Shown here in pieces: positions 9,095 through 17,964 of a stretch of DNA of 64,000 nt. The notes under the pieces were generated by a model that saw nothing but the letters and a program-made list of their open reading frames with translations, did no database searches and was not told the origin of the DNA. Both the position numbers and the translations under genes were made by a program. How positions within the stretch are numbered: the stretch's first letter is position 1; the number at the start of each line of letters is the position of its first letter. Source of the stretch: Terrihabitans soli (GTDB taxonomy: Bacteria; Pseudomonadota; Alphaproteobacteria; Rhizobiales; Methylopilaceae); assembly GCF_014191545.1 (NCBI RefSeq), contig NZ_AP023361.1, positions 3,050,642-3,114,641 of the forward strand, in the 5' to 3' direction.

Positions 9095-12000
9095 ATGCGC
9101 TTCGGCCACTTCTTCATCGACCGCCCGATCTTCGCAGCCGTGGTGTCCATCATCACGGTGGTGATCGGCTTCGTCGCGCTCGTCAATCTTCCGATCGCGC
9201 AATATCCAAGCATTGCCCCGCCGACCGTCGTCATTCAGGCGACCTATCCGGGCGCCAACGCCGAAACCATCGCCGAAACCGTCGCCGCGCCGATCGAACA
9301 GCAGATCAACGGCGTCGAGGGCATGATCTACATGACCTCGCAGGCAACGTCCGACGGCGTTCTGCAAACGACGGTGACATTCGAAATCGGCACCGATCTC
9401 GATATCGCGCAGGTTCAGGTGCAGAACCGCGTGAACCAGGCCGAACCGCGCCTGCCGGAAGAGGTACGCCGCTTAGGCGTCCGCGTGAACAAGTCGTCGA
9501 ACGACTTCCTCATGGTCGTGAACCTCTATTCGCCCGACCAGACGCTCGATGAACTTTACATCTCGACTTACGTCTATCTGAACATCCGCGACCGTCTCGC
9601 CCGCCTCGAAGGCGTCGGCGACATGTTCGTCTTCGGTGCGCGCGAACTGTCGCTGCGTGTGTGGCTCGATCCGCTGAAGCTTGCCTCCTATTCGCTGACG
9701 CCGGCCGAGGTCGTCGGCGCGCTGCAGGAACAGAACGTCCAGGTTTCGGGCGGTGCGCTCGGCCAGCCGCCCGCGCCGGCCGATACCGATTTCCAGGTCA
9801 TGGTGACGACGCAAGGGCGCTTCCGCACGCCCGAGCAGTTCAAGGACGTCATCATCAAGAGCGCCGAAGGCCGCCTCCTGCGTCTGAAGGATGTCGCGCG
9901 CGTCGAGTTCGGCGCCCAGACCTATACAACGAACTCCTATCTCAACGGGCAGTATGCGGTCGGCGTCGGCATCAATCAGCGCCCGGGCTCGAACGCGCTC
10001 GCCGCCGCCGAAGTCGTGCTCAACGAAATGGAACTCCTGAAGAAGGATTTCCCGAAGGGCCTCGATTACGCCGTCGTCTATAACCCGACCGAATTCGTCG
10101 CCGACTCGATCGAGGCCGTCACCGAGACGATCTGGGAAGCGATCGCGCTCGTCGTGCTCGTCGTGCTCATCTTCCTGCAGAGCTGGCGCGCCGCGATCAT
10201 TCCGATCATCGCCATTCCCGTCTCGCTGATCGGCACGTTCGCCGTCATGGCGGGCTTCGGCTACTCGATCAACATGCTGACTCTGTTCGGCCTGATCCTG
10301 GCCATCGGCATTGTGGTCGACGATGCCATCGTTGTCGTCGAAAACGTCGAGCGCAATATCGCCGAAGGCAAGACGCCGCGCGAAGCCGCGCATATCACCA
10401 TGGACGAAGTGGGCGTCGCCGTCATCGCCATCGCCCTCGTTCTGTCCGCGGTGTTCGTGCCGACCGCTTTCATTCCCGGCATTTCCGGCCAGTTCTACAA
10501 ACAGTTCGCGCTGACGATTGCCGCCGCGACCATCATCTCGGCCTTCAATTCGCTGACTCTCTCTCCGGCGCTCGCCGCCATGCTGCTGCGTCCGCACGCG
10601 CATGGCAGCAAGCGCAGCCTGATCCGCCGCGCGGCGGACGGGTTCAACAAGCGCTTCGACTGGCTGTCGCTGAAATATTCGCACGGCGTCGAACGTGTCG
10701 TCGGCCACAAGATCATCGCGCTCGGCATTTACGGCGCGCTTGTCGCGCTGACGATCTTCGTCTTCGGCCGCGTGCCGCAGGGCTTCATCCCGCAGAGCGA
10801 CCAGAGCTACGCCATCGTCGCCGTGCAGCTGCCGGAAGGCGCATCATTGCAGCGCACCGATGCCGTCGTCCGCAAGATCATCGAGATCTCGCGCAAGACC
10901 GACGGCGTTGCCAACGCCATCGGCATCGCCGGCTTCTCCGGCGCGACCTTCACCGCAGCCTCCAACGCCGCAGCGATCTTCACGCCCTTCGAGCCGTTCC
11001 AGACGCGCGTGCCCAAACATCGCGATGCGACCTCGATCATCGCCGATCTTCAGGCCGGCGTATCCGGCATTGAAGATGCGTTCGTCATCGTCATCGCGCC
11101 GCCTTCCGTTCAGGGCCTCGGCACCGGCGGCGGTTTCAACATGCAGATCCAGGACCGCGGCGGCGTCGGCATCCGTGCGCTGGAACAGGCCGTCACCGAA
11201 GTGACGACGGCGGCCGCGACCGAGCCGACTTTGATGGGCGTGTTCACGACCTTCAACACCCGTTCGCCGCAGATCTATGTCGATATCGACCGCGAAAAGG
11301 CCCAGCTCCTCGGCGTGCCCGTCGGCAATATCTTCCAGGCGCTGCAGGTCTTCATCGGCTCGGCCTATGTCAACGACTTCACGGCGTATGGACGCTCCTT
11401 CCAGGTCAACGCCCAGGCCGATGCACCCTACCGCATCGAATCCGCCGATCTGACGCGCATCAAAGTACGCTCGTCTGCCGGCGCGCTGGTGCCGCTTGGA
11501 ACACTTGTGAAGATCTCGGACGCGACCGGTCCCTACACAGTCAACCGCCACAATCTCTACACCGCGGTGTCGGTGCAGGGTCAGGGCGTGCCGGGTGTCT
11601 CATCATCGACCGCGCTTGCCAAGATGGAAGAGATCGCCGCGCGCGTTCTGCCGCCGGGCGTCGGCTATGAATGGACGGAGCTTGCCTATCAGGAACGCAA
11701 TGCCGGCAATCCGATCTACATTTTCATGCTTGGCGTTCTGTTCGTCTTCCTCGTGCTCGCCGCGCAATATGAAAGCTGGTCGCTGCCCTTCTCGATCATC
11801 CTGATCGTGCCGCTGTCCATTCTCGCTGCTTTGTTCGGCGTGATGCTGCGCGGGCAGGACAACAATATCCTGACGCAGATCGGCTTCGTCGTGCTGGTCG
11901 GCCTTGCCGCCAAGAACGCCATTCTGATCGTCGAGTTCGCGCGCCAGAATGAAGAGGAAGGCAAGACGACGGTTGAGGCCGTCATCGAGGCCTGCCGCCA

Positions 12001-12298
12001 GCGTCTGCGCCCGATCCTCATGACCTCGCTCGCCTTCACCCTCGGCACGGTGCCGCTCGCTATCGCCTCGGGCGCCGGCGCGGAACTGCGCCAGGCCATC
12101 GGCACGGCGGTCGTGTTCGGCATGATCGGCGTCACCGTGCTCGGCCTGTTCCTGACCCCGGTCTTCTATGTCGTGGTCCGCTGGACGACCGAGAATTTCG
12201 GCTCCTACATCCTGCCGCGCCTGGTCAGTCTCGGCCGCGGCGGCGCCCGCGACATCGCGGCGTTTGCCCGCAAGCCCAAGGGACGCCAGAAACGCTGA
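9095..12298 (+). CDS. RND efflux pump permease (AcrB/MexB family)
   Basis: Proton-driven inner-membrane multidrug exporter of the HAE-1 RND type, 1067 aa with the expected two-fold repeat: one N-terminal helix, a large periplasmic loop, helices 2-7, a second loop and helices 8-12. The proton-relay motif in helix 4 reads GIVVDDAIVVVENVERN with both Asp residues. The opening MRFGHFFIDRPIFA and NLPIAQYPSIAPP are hallmarks of AcrB-like pumps. It is the second gene of the operon; its TGA is followed directly by the ATG of the next small gene with no spacer. Confidence 0.97.
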   Translation: MRFGHFFIDRPIFAAVVSIITVVIGFVALVNLPIAQYPSIAPPTVVIQATYPGANAETIAETVAAPIEQQINGVEGMIYMTSQATSDGVLQTTVTFEIGTDLDIAQVQVQNRVNQAEPRLPEEVRRLGVRVNKSSNDFLMVVNLYSPDQTLDELYISTYVYLNIRDRLARLEGVGDMFVFGARELSLRVWLDPLKLASYSLTPAEVVGALQEQNVQVSGGALGQPPAPADTDFQVMVTTQGRFRTPEQFKDVIIKSAEGRLLRLKDVARVEFGAQTYTTNSYLNGQYAVGVGINQRPGSNALAAAEVVLNEMELLKKDFPKGLDYAVVYNPTEFVADSIEAVTETIWEAIALVVLVVLIFLQSWRAAIIPIIAIPVSLIGTFAVMAGFGYSINMLTLFGLILAIGIVVDDAIVVVENVERNIAEGKTPREAAHITMDEVGVAVIAIALVLSAVFVPTAFIPGISGQFYKQFALTIAAATIISAFNSLTLSPALAAMLLRPHAHGSKRSLIRRAADGFNKRFDWLSLKYSHGVERVVGHKIIALGIYGALVALTIFVFGRVPQGFIPQSDQSYAIVAVQLPEGASLQRTDAVVRKIIEISRKTDGVANAIGIAGFSGATFTAASNAAAIFTPFEPFQTRVPKHRDATSIIADLQAGVSGIEDAFVIVIAPPSVQGLGTGGGFNMQIQDRGGVGIRALEQAVTEVTTAAATEPTLMGVFTTFNTRSPQIYVDIDREKAQLLGVPVGNIFQALQVFIGSAYVNDFTAYGRSFQVNAQADAPYRIESADLTRIKVRSSAGALVPLGTLVKISDATGPYTVNRHNLYTAVSVQGQGVPGVSSSTALAKMEEIAARVLPPGVGYEWTELAYQERNAGNPIYIFMLGVLFVFLVLAAQYESWSLPFSIILIVPLSILAALFGVMLRGQDNNILTQIGFVVLVGLAAKNAILIVEFARQNEEEGKTTVEAVIEACRQRLRPILMTSLAFTLGTVPLAIASGAGAELRQAIGTAVVFGMIGVTVLGLFLTPVFYVVVRWTTENFGSYILPRLVSLGRGGARDIAAFARKPKGRQKR

Positions 12299-12667
12299 AT
12301 GGGTCTCCCCATTCATAAGCTCGGAAGAACCGCTCTGCGGATCCTCATCGCCTGGCTGCTTGCCTTCCAGCCGATGGTGGCCGCGCATGCGGCCGCCTCC
12401 ATGGCGGGGCAGGCGCCGCTTTCGATGGAGCTGTGCCGCAGCGCAGGTCTCGATCGGAAGGCGTCCGATCAGGGCATCCCTTCGGGCACGGACCACTCCT
12501 CCGAATGCTGCCTCAGCGCCGTACCAGTTCCGGCTCCGCCGCCGGAAGCGGCACTCGAAGTCTCTGAACCTTCGATCTTTTTTGAAACGCTCGCGCAGCT
12601 TAGCGACAGCGTTTTTGTCGCGACCGCCGGACTCGGCCCGCAATCGGCCCGCGCCCCGCCTCTCTGA
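12299..12667 (+). CDS. Small DUF2946-like exported or membrane protein
   Basis: 122-aa protein with an N-terminal hydrophobic stretch (about residues 12-32, ending AAHAAA, a likely signal or anchor), then a Cys at about 47 and a later HSSECC motif near 69-74. A hydrophobic N-terminus, one Cys and a later His-Cys cluster is the layout of DUF2946, which often sits beside copper genes. The ATG abuts the stop of the RND pump and a PCuAC copper chaperone follows after 63 bp. A role in periplasmic metal handling is a guess from context. The C-terminal 50 residues show no recognisable domain. Confidence 0.6.
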   Translation: MGLPIHKLGRTALRILIAWLLAFQPMVAAHAAASMAGQAPLSMELCRSAGLDRKASDQGIPSGTDHSSECCLSAVPVPAPPPEAALEVSEPSIFFETLAQLSDSVFVATAGLGPQSARAPPL

Positions 12668-12730
12668 ACTCTCCCAACGAAAACTTGACCTGCGGGCTGA
12701 TGCTCCGCTCCCTGTCTTTTGGAGAGTTCG

Positions 12731-13243
12731 ATGTTCACTTTCACGCGCCATTTCGGCGCTTTCATGCTTGCCGCGCTTCTTCTCACCGGCCCCGTATCCG
12801 CTCACGGCTACAAAATCGGATCGCTTGCGATCGGCCACCCTTGGGCGCGCGAAACGCCGCCCTCAGCGCAGACGGGCGCCGGCTATCTCACGGTGAAGAA
12901 CACCGGAACCGAGGCCGACACGCTCATCGCTGTCGAAACCTCGGGCGCCGCAAAAGTCGAAATCCATCAATCGATCAATGAGAACGGCGTCGCCAAAATG
13001 CGGCCCGTCACCGGCATCGACATTCCCGCCGGCGGATCGCTCGAGCTGAAATCCGGCGGCTATCATCTCATGCTGATCGATCTGAAGGAGCCGCTCGCCG
13101 AAGGCATGCGCATTCCCGCCACGCTGACCTTTGAGAAAGCCGGCAAGATCGATGTCGAATTTGCCGTCGAAGGCATGGGCTATGGAGGCCCGAACGCCAA
13201 GCCCGGCACCGCGCCCCCCGCCGAAGAGCACAAGCACCACTGA
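12731..13243 (+). CDS. PCuAC-type periplasmic copper chaperone
   Basis: Periplasmic copper(I) chaperone (DUF461/PCuAC) that delivers copper to cytochrome oxidase. The signal peptide spans residues 1-20 (LLTGPVSAHG). The copper ligands can be placed in VEIHQSINENGVAKMRPV and GGYHLMLIDLKEPL, which match the family's H-x10-M and H-x-M pattern, and the tail ends EEHKHH, a possible extra metal site. 170 aa from ATG 12731, which has GGAGAG four bases upstream; an in-frame TTG at 12719 is less likely. A strong terminator lies 6 bp after the stop, so this closes the efflux operon. Confidence 0.9.
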   Translation: MFTFTRHFGAFMLAALLLTGPVSAHGYKIGSLAIGHPWARETPPSAQTGAGYLTVKNTGTEADTLIAVETSGAAKVEIHQSINENGVAKMRPVTGIDIPAGGSLELKSGGYHLMLIDLKEPLAEGMRIPATLTFEKAGKIDVEFAVEGMGYGGPNAKPGTAPPAEEHKHH

Positions 13244-13249
13244 AAATAC

Positions 13250-13287
13250 GAAGCCCGCTACAGAAGCTGTAGCGGGCTTCTTCTTTT
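13250..13287 (+). terminator. Rho-independent terminator after the copper chaperone gene
   Basis: A perfect 13-bp stem (GAAGCCCGCTACA at 13250-13262 with TGTAGCGGGCTTC at 13268-13280), a GAAGC loop and a TTCTTTT tail. It ends the RND, DUF2946-like, PCuAC transcription unit. Confidence 0.95.
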
Positions 13288-13337
13288 CGGGATGAGAACA
13301 GACTTGCAACGCGCGTCTCAACGCGCATGGTTATCGG

Positions 13338-13838
13338 ATGGAACAAAACGAGATTCTGATCGGCCTCTCACCCGCCGAACGTCTGCGGCCCGACGGCCGT
13401 CAATCGCCGCGCGCTTCCGATATCGCCCGCGGCACGATGCGTCTGATGCGCTCGCTTGGACTGTCCTGCGTGCCGGAACTGCCGCTCGCTTCGGGCCGGC
13501 GCGCCGATCTTGTCGCCTTCTGCCCGAAGGGCCGCATCTTCATCATCGAGATCAAATCCTGCCTCGCCGATTTTCAGGCGGACAATAAATGGGAGGATTA
13601 CCGCGCCCATTGCGACCGGCTTTATTTCGCGGTCGATCCGGATTTTCCCAAAGACATCATTCCCGATGAGGCGGGCCTCATCTTAGCCGACCGTTACGGC
13701 GCGCAGGTCCTGCGCGAGCCGGACGAACACCCGCTCGCGGGCGCGACGCGGCGCATGATGGCGCTGCATCTTGCACACACGACCGCGCACCGGCTGCACA
13801 CTCTGTGCGATCCGGAAATGGCGGCGGAATTGATGTGA
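13338..13838 (+). CDS. mmcB: MmcB family DNA repair nuclease-like protein
   Basis: 166-aa protein of the MmcB (mitomycin C sensitivity) family found in alphaproteobacteria and involved in DNA damage repair. It has a PD-(D/E)XK-like core: a first acidic residue in PELPLASGRRADLVAF, then IFIIEIKSCLADFQADNKW, giving the E..D..EIK arrangement of a restriction-type nuclease site (about residues 48-80). The family is SOS-induced in Caulobacter; I did not find a LexA box here. It stands alone after a terminator and its stop is 4 bp from the first copy of a dispersed structured repeat. Confidence 0.85.
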   Translation: MEQNEILIGLSPAERLRPDGRQSPRASDIARGTMRLMRSLGLSCVPELPLASGRRADLVAFCPKGRIFIIEIKSCLADFQADNKWEDYRAHCDRLYFAVDPDFPKDIIPDEAGLILADRYGAQVLREPDEHPLAGATRRMMALHLAHTTAHRLHTLCDPEMAAELM

Positions 13839-13841
13839 GTT

Positions 13842-13964
13842 CCCCGGACAGCGCGCGACGAAGTCGCGTCGCGTGATCCGGGGTCCAGATATAGAGAGCG
13901 GCAAAGCCGCGCGTTAATCCTGGGTCCCGGATATTCACTGCGCTACGCGCAGCTCTTCCGGGAC
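13842..13964. repeat. Dispersed multi-hairpin intergenic repeat, copy 1
   Basis: About 123 bp, framed by CCCCGGAC (13842-13849) and the near-complement TTCCGGGAC (end 13964). Inside are hairpins GCGAC-GAA-GTCGC and GCGGC-AAA-GCCGC, a CCGGGGTCCAG...CTGGGTCCCGG pair and CTGCGC-TAC-GCGCAG. A second copy lies at 29439-29560 and differs at positions that keep the stems paired. It sits between convergent genes, 3 bp after mmcB and 1 bp before the regA stop, so it may act as a bidirectional terminator. REP-like palindromes of this kind are common in Bradyrhizobium and Rhodopseudomonas relatives. Confidence 0.85.
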
Positions 13965-13965
13965 A

Positions 13966-14514
13966 CTAACGCGGGGCGCGCTTGGCCAGAATGCGCTGCA
14001 GCGTGCGGCGGTGCATGTTGAGACGGCGCGCCGTCTCCGAGACATTGCGTCCGCACAGTTCATACACGCGCTGGATATGCTCCCAGCGCACGCGATCGGC
14101 CGACATCGGATTTTCCGGCGGACGCGGCTTCGAATCCGGAAGCGCCATCAAAGCGGCATGGATTTCGTCCGCGTCGGCGGGCTTGGCCAGATAGTCCACG
14201 GCACCGAGTTTCACCGCGGTAACGGCGGTGGCGATGTTGCCGTAACCGGTCAGAACGATGCCCTTGGCATCGGGGCGGCGCTGTTTCAGCGCCGAAATGA
14301 CATCGAGCCCGTTGCCGTCGCCGAGCCGCATATCGACCACGGCAAAGGCGGGCTGCGCGCTGTCGACGAGAGCCAGGCCCTCGCGGACACTTTCGGCGGC
14401 GTGGACGATATAGCCGCGCGTTTCCATGGCGCGGGCAAGGCGCTGCACGAACGCCTTGTCATCGTCGACAATGAGCAAAGAAAGATCGCCCTGGGGGGCG
14501 GCGGTATCGGCCAT
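13966..14514 (-). CDS. regA: Redox response regulator RegA/ActR/PrrA
   Basis: Response regulator of the global redox system that in alphaproteobacteria controls photosynthesis, nitrogen fixation, hydrogen oxidation or microaerobic respiration genes. From ATG 14514 it has 182 aa: receiver domain with acidic cluster DDD (17-19), phospho-acceptor D61 and conserved K111, a proline linker, then a Fis-type helix-turn-helix (about 138-182) ending in the near-invariant NVSETARRLNMHRRTLQRILAKRAP. Longer in-frame starts upstream lack homology. It follows regB in the same direction after 104 bp, the usual ActS-ActR order, and its stop touches repeat copy 1. Confidence 0.95.
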   Translation of the reverse strand: MADTAAPQGDLSLLIVDDDKAFVQRLARAMETRGYIVHAAESVREGLALVDSAQPAFAVVDMRLGDGNGLDVISALKQRRPDAKGIVLTGYGNIATAVTAVKLGAVDYLAKPADADEIHAALMALPDSKPRPPENPMSADRVRWEHIQRVYELCGRNVSETARRLNMHRRTLQRILAKRAPR

Positions 14515-14618
14515 AATCGCTGGTTCCCGGGCCGCTCTCCGGCGGCTCCTTTTGCCGCACATCTATTGTGCAACACCACCAAGACACAAGCCTTTAGGGC
14601 CAAACCGGACCGAAAAGC

Positions 14619-15917
14619 TTAGACCTTGGCTAACTCAAAGGCCGATCGGGGCCATAAAACCGTGACCACAGCGCCGGTTTCGCCGTTTTCGAAGCCGACT
14701 TTGGCCCCTGACCTCTCGAGTAAGGTTTTGGCGATGAAGACACCGAGGCCGAGCCCCGGCCGGTCGGTTTCCGGGGGCGCCCGGCCCGCCCCTCGGGTGG
14801 TGAGATAGGGGTCGCCGAGGCGGGCAAGGACCTCCGGCGGGAAGCCCGGGCCGTCGTCCTTTATGGTCACGCCGATCTCGCTCTCGTCCCAGCGGGCCGT
14901 GATCTGCACCTTCTGGCTGGCGAAATCGACGGCGTTTTCAACGAGATTGCCGAGACCGTAGAGGACGCCCGGATTGCGGCGGGCGACCGGCTCGTTCCTG
15001 TCCTTTTCCGGCGCGTCGATTTCGATGGCGACGCCGAATTCGCGATGCGGCGCCACGACATCCTCGATCAGATGCCGGATCGTCATTTCGGTGTGCGGCG
15101 CATCTTCCTCATGCAGCGAGGTCAGCTTCTGCAGAATCTCGCGGCAGCGGTCGACCTGCTCGCGCAGCAGATGGACGTCGTCGCGCACCGGGCCTTCCGG
15201 CACCGTCTTCTCGAGTTCGCGCGCCACAAGGCGGATGGTGGCGAGCGGCGTTCCGAGTTCATGGGCCGCAGCGGCCGCGAGCCCATCGAGCGCCGACATA
15301 TGCTGCTCGCGCGCCAGAACGAGTTCGGTCGCCGACAGCGCATCGGAGAGCTGGCGGCCTTCATCGGCAACGCGCCAAGCGTAAATGCCGATAAAGCCGA
15401 GCGCGAGGCAGATCGCGGTCCAGACACCCGCCACATAAAGACCCGGCACCTGGAAGACGCCGCCCGGCCAGGGCAGCGGCATATGGAAGACGGCCAGCAC
15501 GCTGACGCAGACGAAAGCCAGAATGCCGAGCAGAGTCGTCGGCAGCGGCGGAAGGCTTGTCGCCGAAATCAGAACCGGCGCGAGAAAGAGCATGGCGAAC
15601 GGATTTTCGAGACCGCCGGTGAGAGCCAGAAGAATGGCGAGCTGAACGATGTCGAACCCGAGCAGCATCGCGGCGCGGCGCGTATCGAGGCGTTCGGTCA
15701 CCGGATAGACGAGGCGCAGAAAAATGTTCAGCACCGCCGAGGCCAGAATGGCGACGAAGCACATCGCCAGAGGCAGCTCGACGCCGAGCCCGAAAAACAC
15801 CCCGACCACCGCGGCCGTCTGCCCGGCAATGGCCAGCCAGCGCAGCCGGATAAGCGTATCGAGCCGGAGCAGATAGGCCGGGGAGAAACCGGACATTTGC
15901 GAGAAGGTGTCGGGCAT
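14619..15917 (-). CDS. regB: Redox-sensing histidine kinase RegB/ActS/PrrB
   Basis: Membrane histidine kinase (432 aa) that senses quinone redox state and oxygen and phosphorylates RegA. About six membrane helices span residues 25-185 and include the quinone-linked heptapeptide GGLENPF (101-107). The H-box is AAAAAHELGTP with phospho-His 219. C258, in EQVDRCREIL, lies 39 residues later and corresponds to the redox-active cysteine of Rhodobacter RegB. N and G boxes (NLVENAVDFA, DDGPGFPP, GLGLGVFIAKTLLERSG) complete the ATPase domain. It is divergent from the ABC transporter genes, with 101 bp between them. Confidence 0.95.
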   Translation of the reverse strand: MPDTFSQMSGFSPAYLLRLDTLIRLRWLAIAGQTAAVVGVFFGLGVELPLAMCFVAILASAVLNIFLRLVYPVTERLDTRRAAMLLGFDIVQLAILLALTGGLENPFAMLFLAPVLISATSLPPLPTTLLGILAFVCVSVLAVFHMPLPWPGGVFQVPGLYVAGVWTAICLALGFIGIYAWRVADEGRQLSDALSATELVLAREQHMSALDGLAAAAAHELGTPLATIRLVARELEKTVPEGPVRDDVHLLREQVDRCREILQKLTSLHEEDAPHTEMTIRHLIEDVVAPHREFGVAIEIDAPEKDRNEPVARRNPGVLYGLGNLVENAVDFASQKVQITARWDESEIGVTIKDDGPGFPPEVLARLGDPYLTTRGAGRAPPETDRPGLGLGVFIAKTLLERSGAKVGFENGETGAVVTVLWPRSAFELAKV

Positions 15918-16018
15918 GGCTCTTCTTTAGCGCAAGCCGGGCGGCCTGCGAAATCGGCCGCGCGCTGAGATGGTTAGCCCCTCGATAAATCCGCTTCGAG
16001 GGGCTAGATAGCCCTCCG

Positions 16019-16780
16019 ATGTCCGATATCCCCGCCATCGAGGTCGAGAACCTCGTCAAGATTTACGATGACGTGACCGCCGTCGACGGGGTCAGCCTGA
16101 CGATCCCCAAAGGCGCAATCGTCGGACTTCTCGGCGGCAACGGCGCCGGCAAGACGACGACGATCACCTCGATCATGGGGCTTCTGCGCCCGACCTCGGG
16201 CAGAACACGCGTTCTCGGCGCCGACATGATGCGCGAGCGGCACAGCGTCCTGCACCGCATGAACTTCCAGAGTCCCTATGTCGATCTGCCGGGCCGCCTG
16301 ACCGTCCGCCAGAACCTTCTGACCTTTGCGCGCCTGTACGGACACCCAAATCCCAAGGCGCGGGCACAGCAACTGGCCGAAGAGCTTGAACTTTTTCCCT
16401 TCTTCGACCGCAAGACCGGCCAGCTCTCGGCCGGACAGAAGACGCGCGTGGCGCTGGCCAAAGCGCTCGTCAACGATCCGGAAGTGCTGCTGCTCGACGA
16501 ACCGACCGCCTCGCTCGATCCCGACACCGCCGGCTGGATCCGCGACCGGATTTCAGATCACCGGACGAAGAAGGGCGCGACCATCCTTCTGGCCTCGCAC
16601 AATATGCGCGAGGTGGAGCGCCTGTGCGACCGCGTCGTCTTCATGCGGCGCGGCAAGATCGTTGCGGACGCGACGCCCACGGAACTTCTCGAAAAATACG
16701 GGCGCGAGACGATGGAGGATGTCTTCATCGATGTCGCGCGCGGGGAAGCGGCCATGGCGGCGCTGGAGGGCGCGCTGTGA
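16019..16780 (+). CDS. ABC transporter ATP-binding protein (ABC-2 exporter)
   Basis: Nucleotide-binding subunit, 253 aa, with Walker A GGNGAGKT (39-46), signature LSAGQ (136-140) and Walker B VLLLDEP (156-162, Glu161). It resembles the drug, lipid or polysaccharide exporter group (CcmA/NatA/YadG type). The next gene, overlapping by 4 nt, encodes the matching ABC-2 permease, so the two form a complete exporter. The substrate cannot be told. Transcribed divergently from regB; a link to redox control is possible but not shown. Confidence 0.92.
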   Translation: MSDIPAIEVENLVKIYDDVTAVDGVSLTIPKGAIVGLLGGNGAGKTTTITSIMGLLRPTSGRTRVLGADMMRERHSVLHRMNFQSPYVDLPGRLTVRQNLLTFARLYGHPNPKARAQQLAEELELFPFFDRKTGQLSAGQKTRVALAKALVNDPEVLLLDEPTASLDPDTAGWIRDRISDHRTKKGATILLASHNMREVERLCDRVVFMRRGKIVADATPTELLEKYGRETMEDVFIDVARGEAAMAALEGAL

Positions 16781-17595
16781 GGGATATCGCCTATCGCGCA
16801 TTTTCGCCGGCGCGCATCGGCGCGATGGTGATGCGCCAGATCTATGTGCTGCGGTCGTCCTGGCCGCGCCTGCTCGAAATCGTCTACTGGCCGGCCATGT
16901 CCATGCTGACCTGGGGCTTCCTGCAGACCTGGGTCGGCCAGCAATCGGGGAGCGCTGCGGCCGCCGCCGGAACTTTGCTCGGCTCGATCCTGCTCTGGGA
17001 CATTCTGGTGCGTGGGGGGCTCGGCTTTTCCATCACCTTCCTTGAGGAGATGTACGCCAAGAACATCGGCAATCTGATGATGAGCCCGCTGACGCCGCTC
17101 GAATTCGTCTGCTCGCTCGGCGTGATGAGCATTGTGCGCCTTCTGATCGGCCTTGTGCCGGTCTCGCTGATCGCCCTCGTTCTGTTCGGCTTCAATCTCT
17201 GGGGGCTCGGCTTTCCGCTGATCCTCTTCTTCATCAATCTCATCTTCACCGCCTGGGCGGTGTCGCTGGTCGTGGCCGGCCTCATCCTGCGCCACGGCCT
17301 CGGCGCCGAGAGTCTCGCCTGGACGGCCATCTTCATCATGATGCCGCTCTCGGCCGTCTTCTATCCGGTGGCGGTGCTGCCGCCCGCGGCGCAATATGTC
17401 GCCTGGGCCCTGCCGCCGAGCTATGTCTTCGAGGGCATGCGGGCGCTGCTGGTCGAGGGGGTTTTCCGCAGCGATCTGATGCTCTGGGCGCTCTGCCTCA
17501 ACGCCATATATTTCGGAATTGCCGTTCTGGTGTTCCTGCGTCTCCTCGACGGAGCGCGGACGGCCGGCTCGCTTCTGGCGTCCAATACCGAGTAA
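16777..17595 (+). CDS. ABC-2 type transporter permease
   Basis: Membrane subunit of an ABC-2 exporter, 272 aa from the GTG at 16777 that overlaps the ATPase stop in GTGA. Six hydrophobic segments are visible and the C-terminal half carries the ABC-2 hallmark region (MMPLSAVFYPVAVLPPAAQYVAWALPPSYVFEGMR split over the last periplasmic loop and helix). Upstream in-frame starts would run far into the ATPase gene and are rejected. It works with the preceding ATPase; the substrate is unknown. Confidence 0.9.
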   Translation: MRDIAYRAFSPARIGAMVMRQIYVLRSSWPRLLEIVYWPAMSMLTWGFLQTWVGQQSGSAAAAAGTLLGSILLWDILVRGGLGFSITFLEEMYAKNIGNLMMSPLTPLEFVCSLGVMSIVRLLIGLVPVSLIALVLFGFNLWGLGFPLILFFINLIFTAWAVSLVVAGLILRHGLGAESLAWTAIFIMMPLSAVFYPVAVLPPAAQYVAWALPPSYVFEGMRALLVEGVFRSDLMLWALCLNAIYFGIAVLVFLRLLDGARTAGSLLASNTE

Positions 17596-17916
17596 TCAGA
17601 ACGCCTGGCGTACGGGATCGGGGATTTCAAACCCGGCTTCGGTTCCGCCGAATCTCTCTTGTGTCGTGGTGTCGAAAGCGGCGTAGAGAGCCCCTTTTAT
17701 GGTGAGACCGACATAGCGGTCTTCGGCGCTCCAGACGATCTCGAGGTCGTCCTGGCCGAAACCGGGTTCCGCGCTGACGATGTGAATATGGGCGACGATT
17801 TGCGACCCGTCCGGCTGATGCATATCGAAAAGATAAAAATACCCGGTTTCGCCGTCATACTCGAAGACCGCTCCGGCACCGCTGGGCAGCGCCGAACTCA
17901 CATACATATCCGCCAT
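17596..17916 (-). CDS. Conserved hypothetical protein, possibly DUF2251-like
   Basis: 106-aa soluble protein from ATG 17916, which has AAAGGGTG eight bases upstream; a GTG at 17925 is an alternative. It has no signal peptide or membrane segment. Segments such as VFEYDGETGYFYLFDM, HIHIVSA and DLEIVWSAEDRYVGLTIKG suggest a small beta-rich fold and recall DUF2251, but I am not sure of the assignment. Its stop immediately follows the ABC permease stop on the other strand, and it is divergent from grpE. Confidence 0.65.
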   Translation of the reverse strand: MADMYVSSALPSGAGAVFEYDGETGYFYLFDMHQPDGSQIVAHIHIVSAEPGFGQDDLEIVWSAEDRYVGLTIKGALYAAFDTTTQERFGGTEAGFEIPDPVRQAF

Positions 17917-17964
17917 GCGGGTCACCCTTTCGGGACGCCATCGGACCCCGAATATAAGCCAGCG

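Noticed and set aside
9473..10708. Long antisense frame within the RND pump gene
   Set aside because: Acidic/basic low-complexity translation and no conserved motif; the pump is on the other strand.
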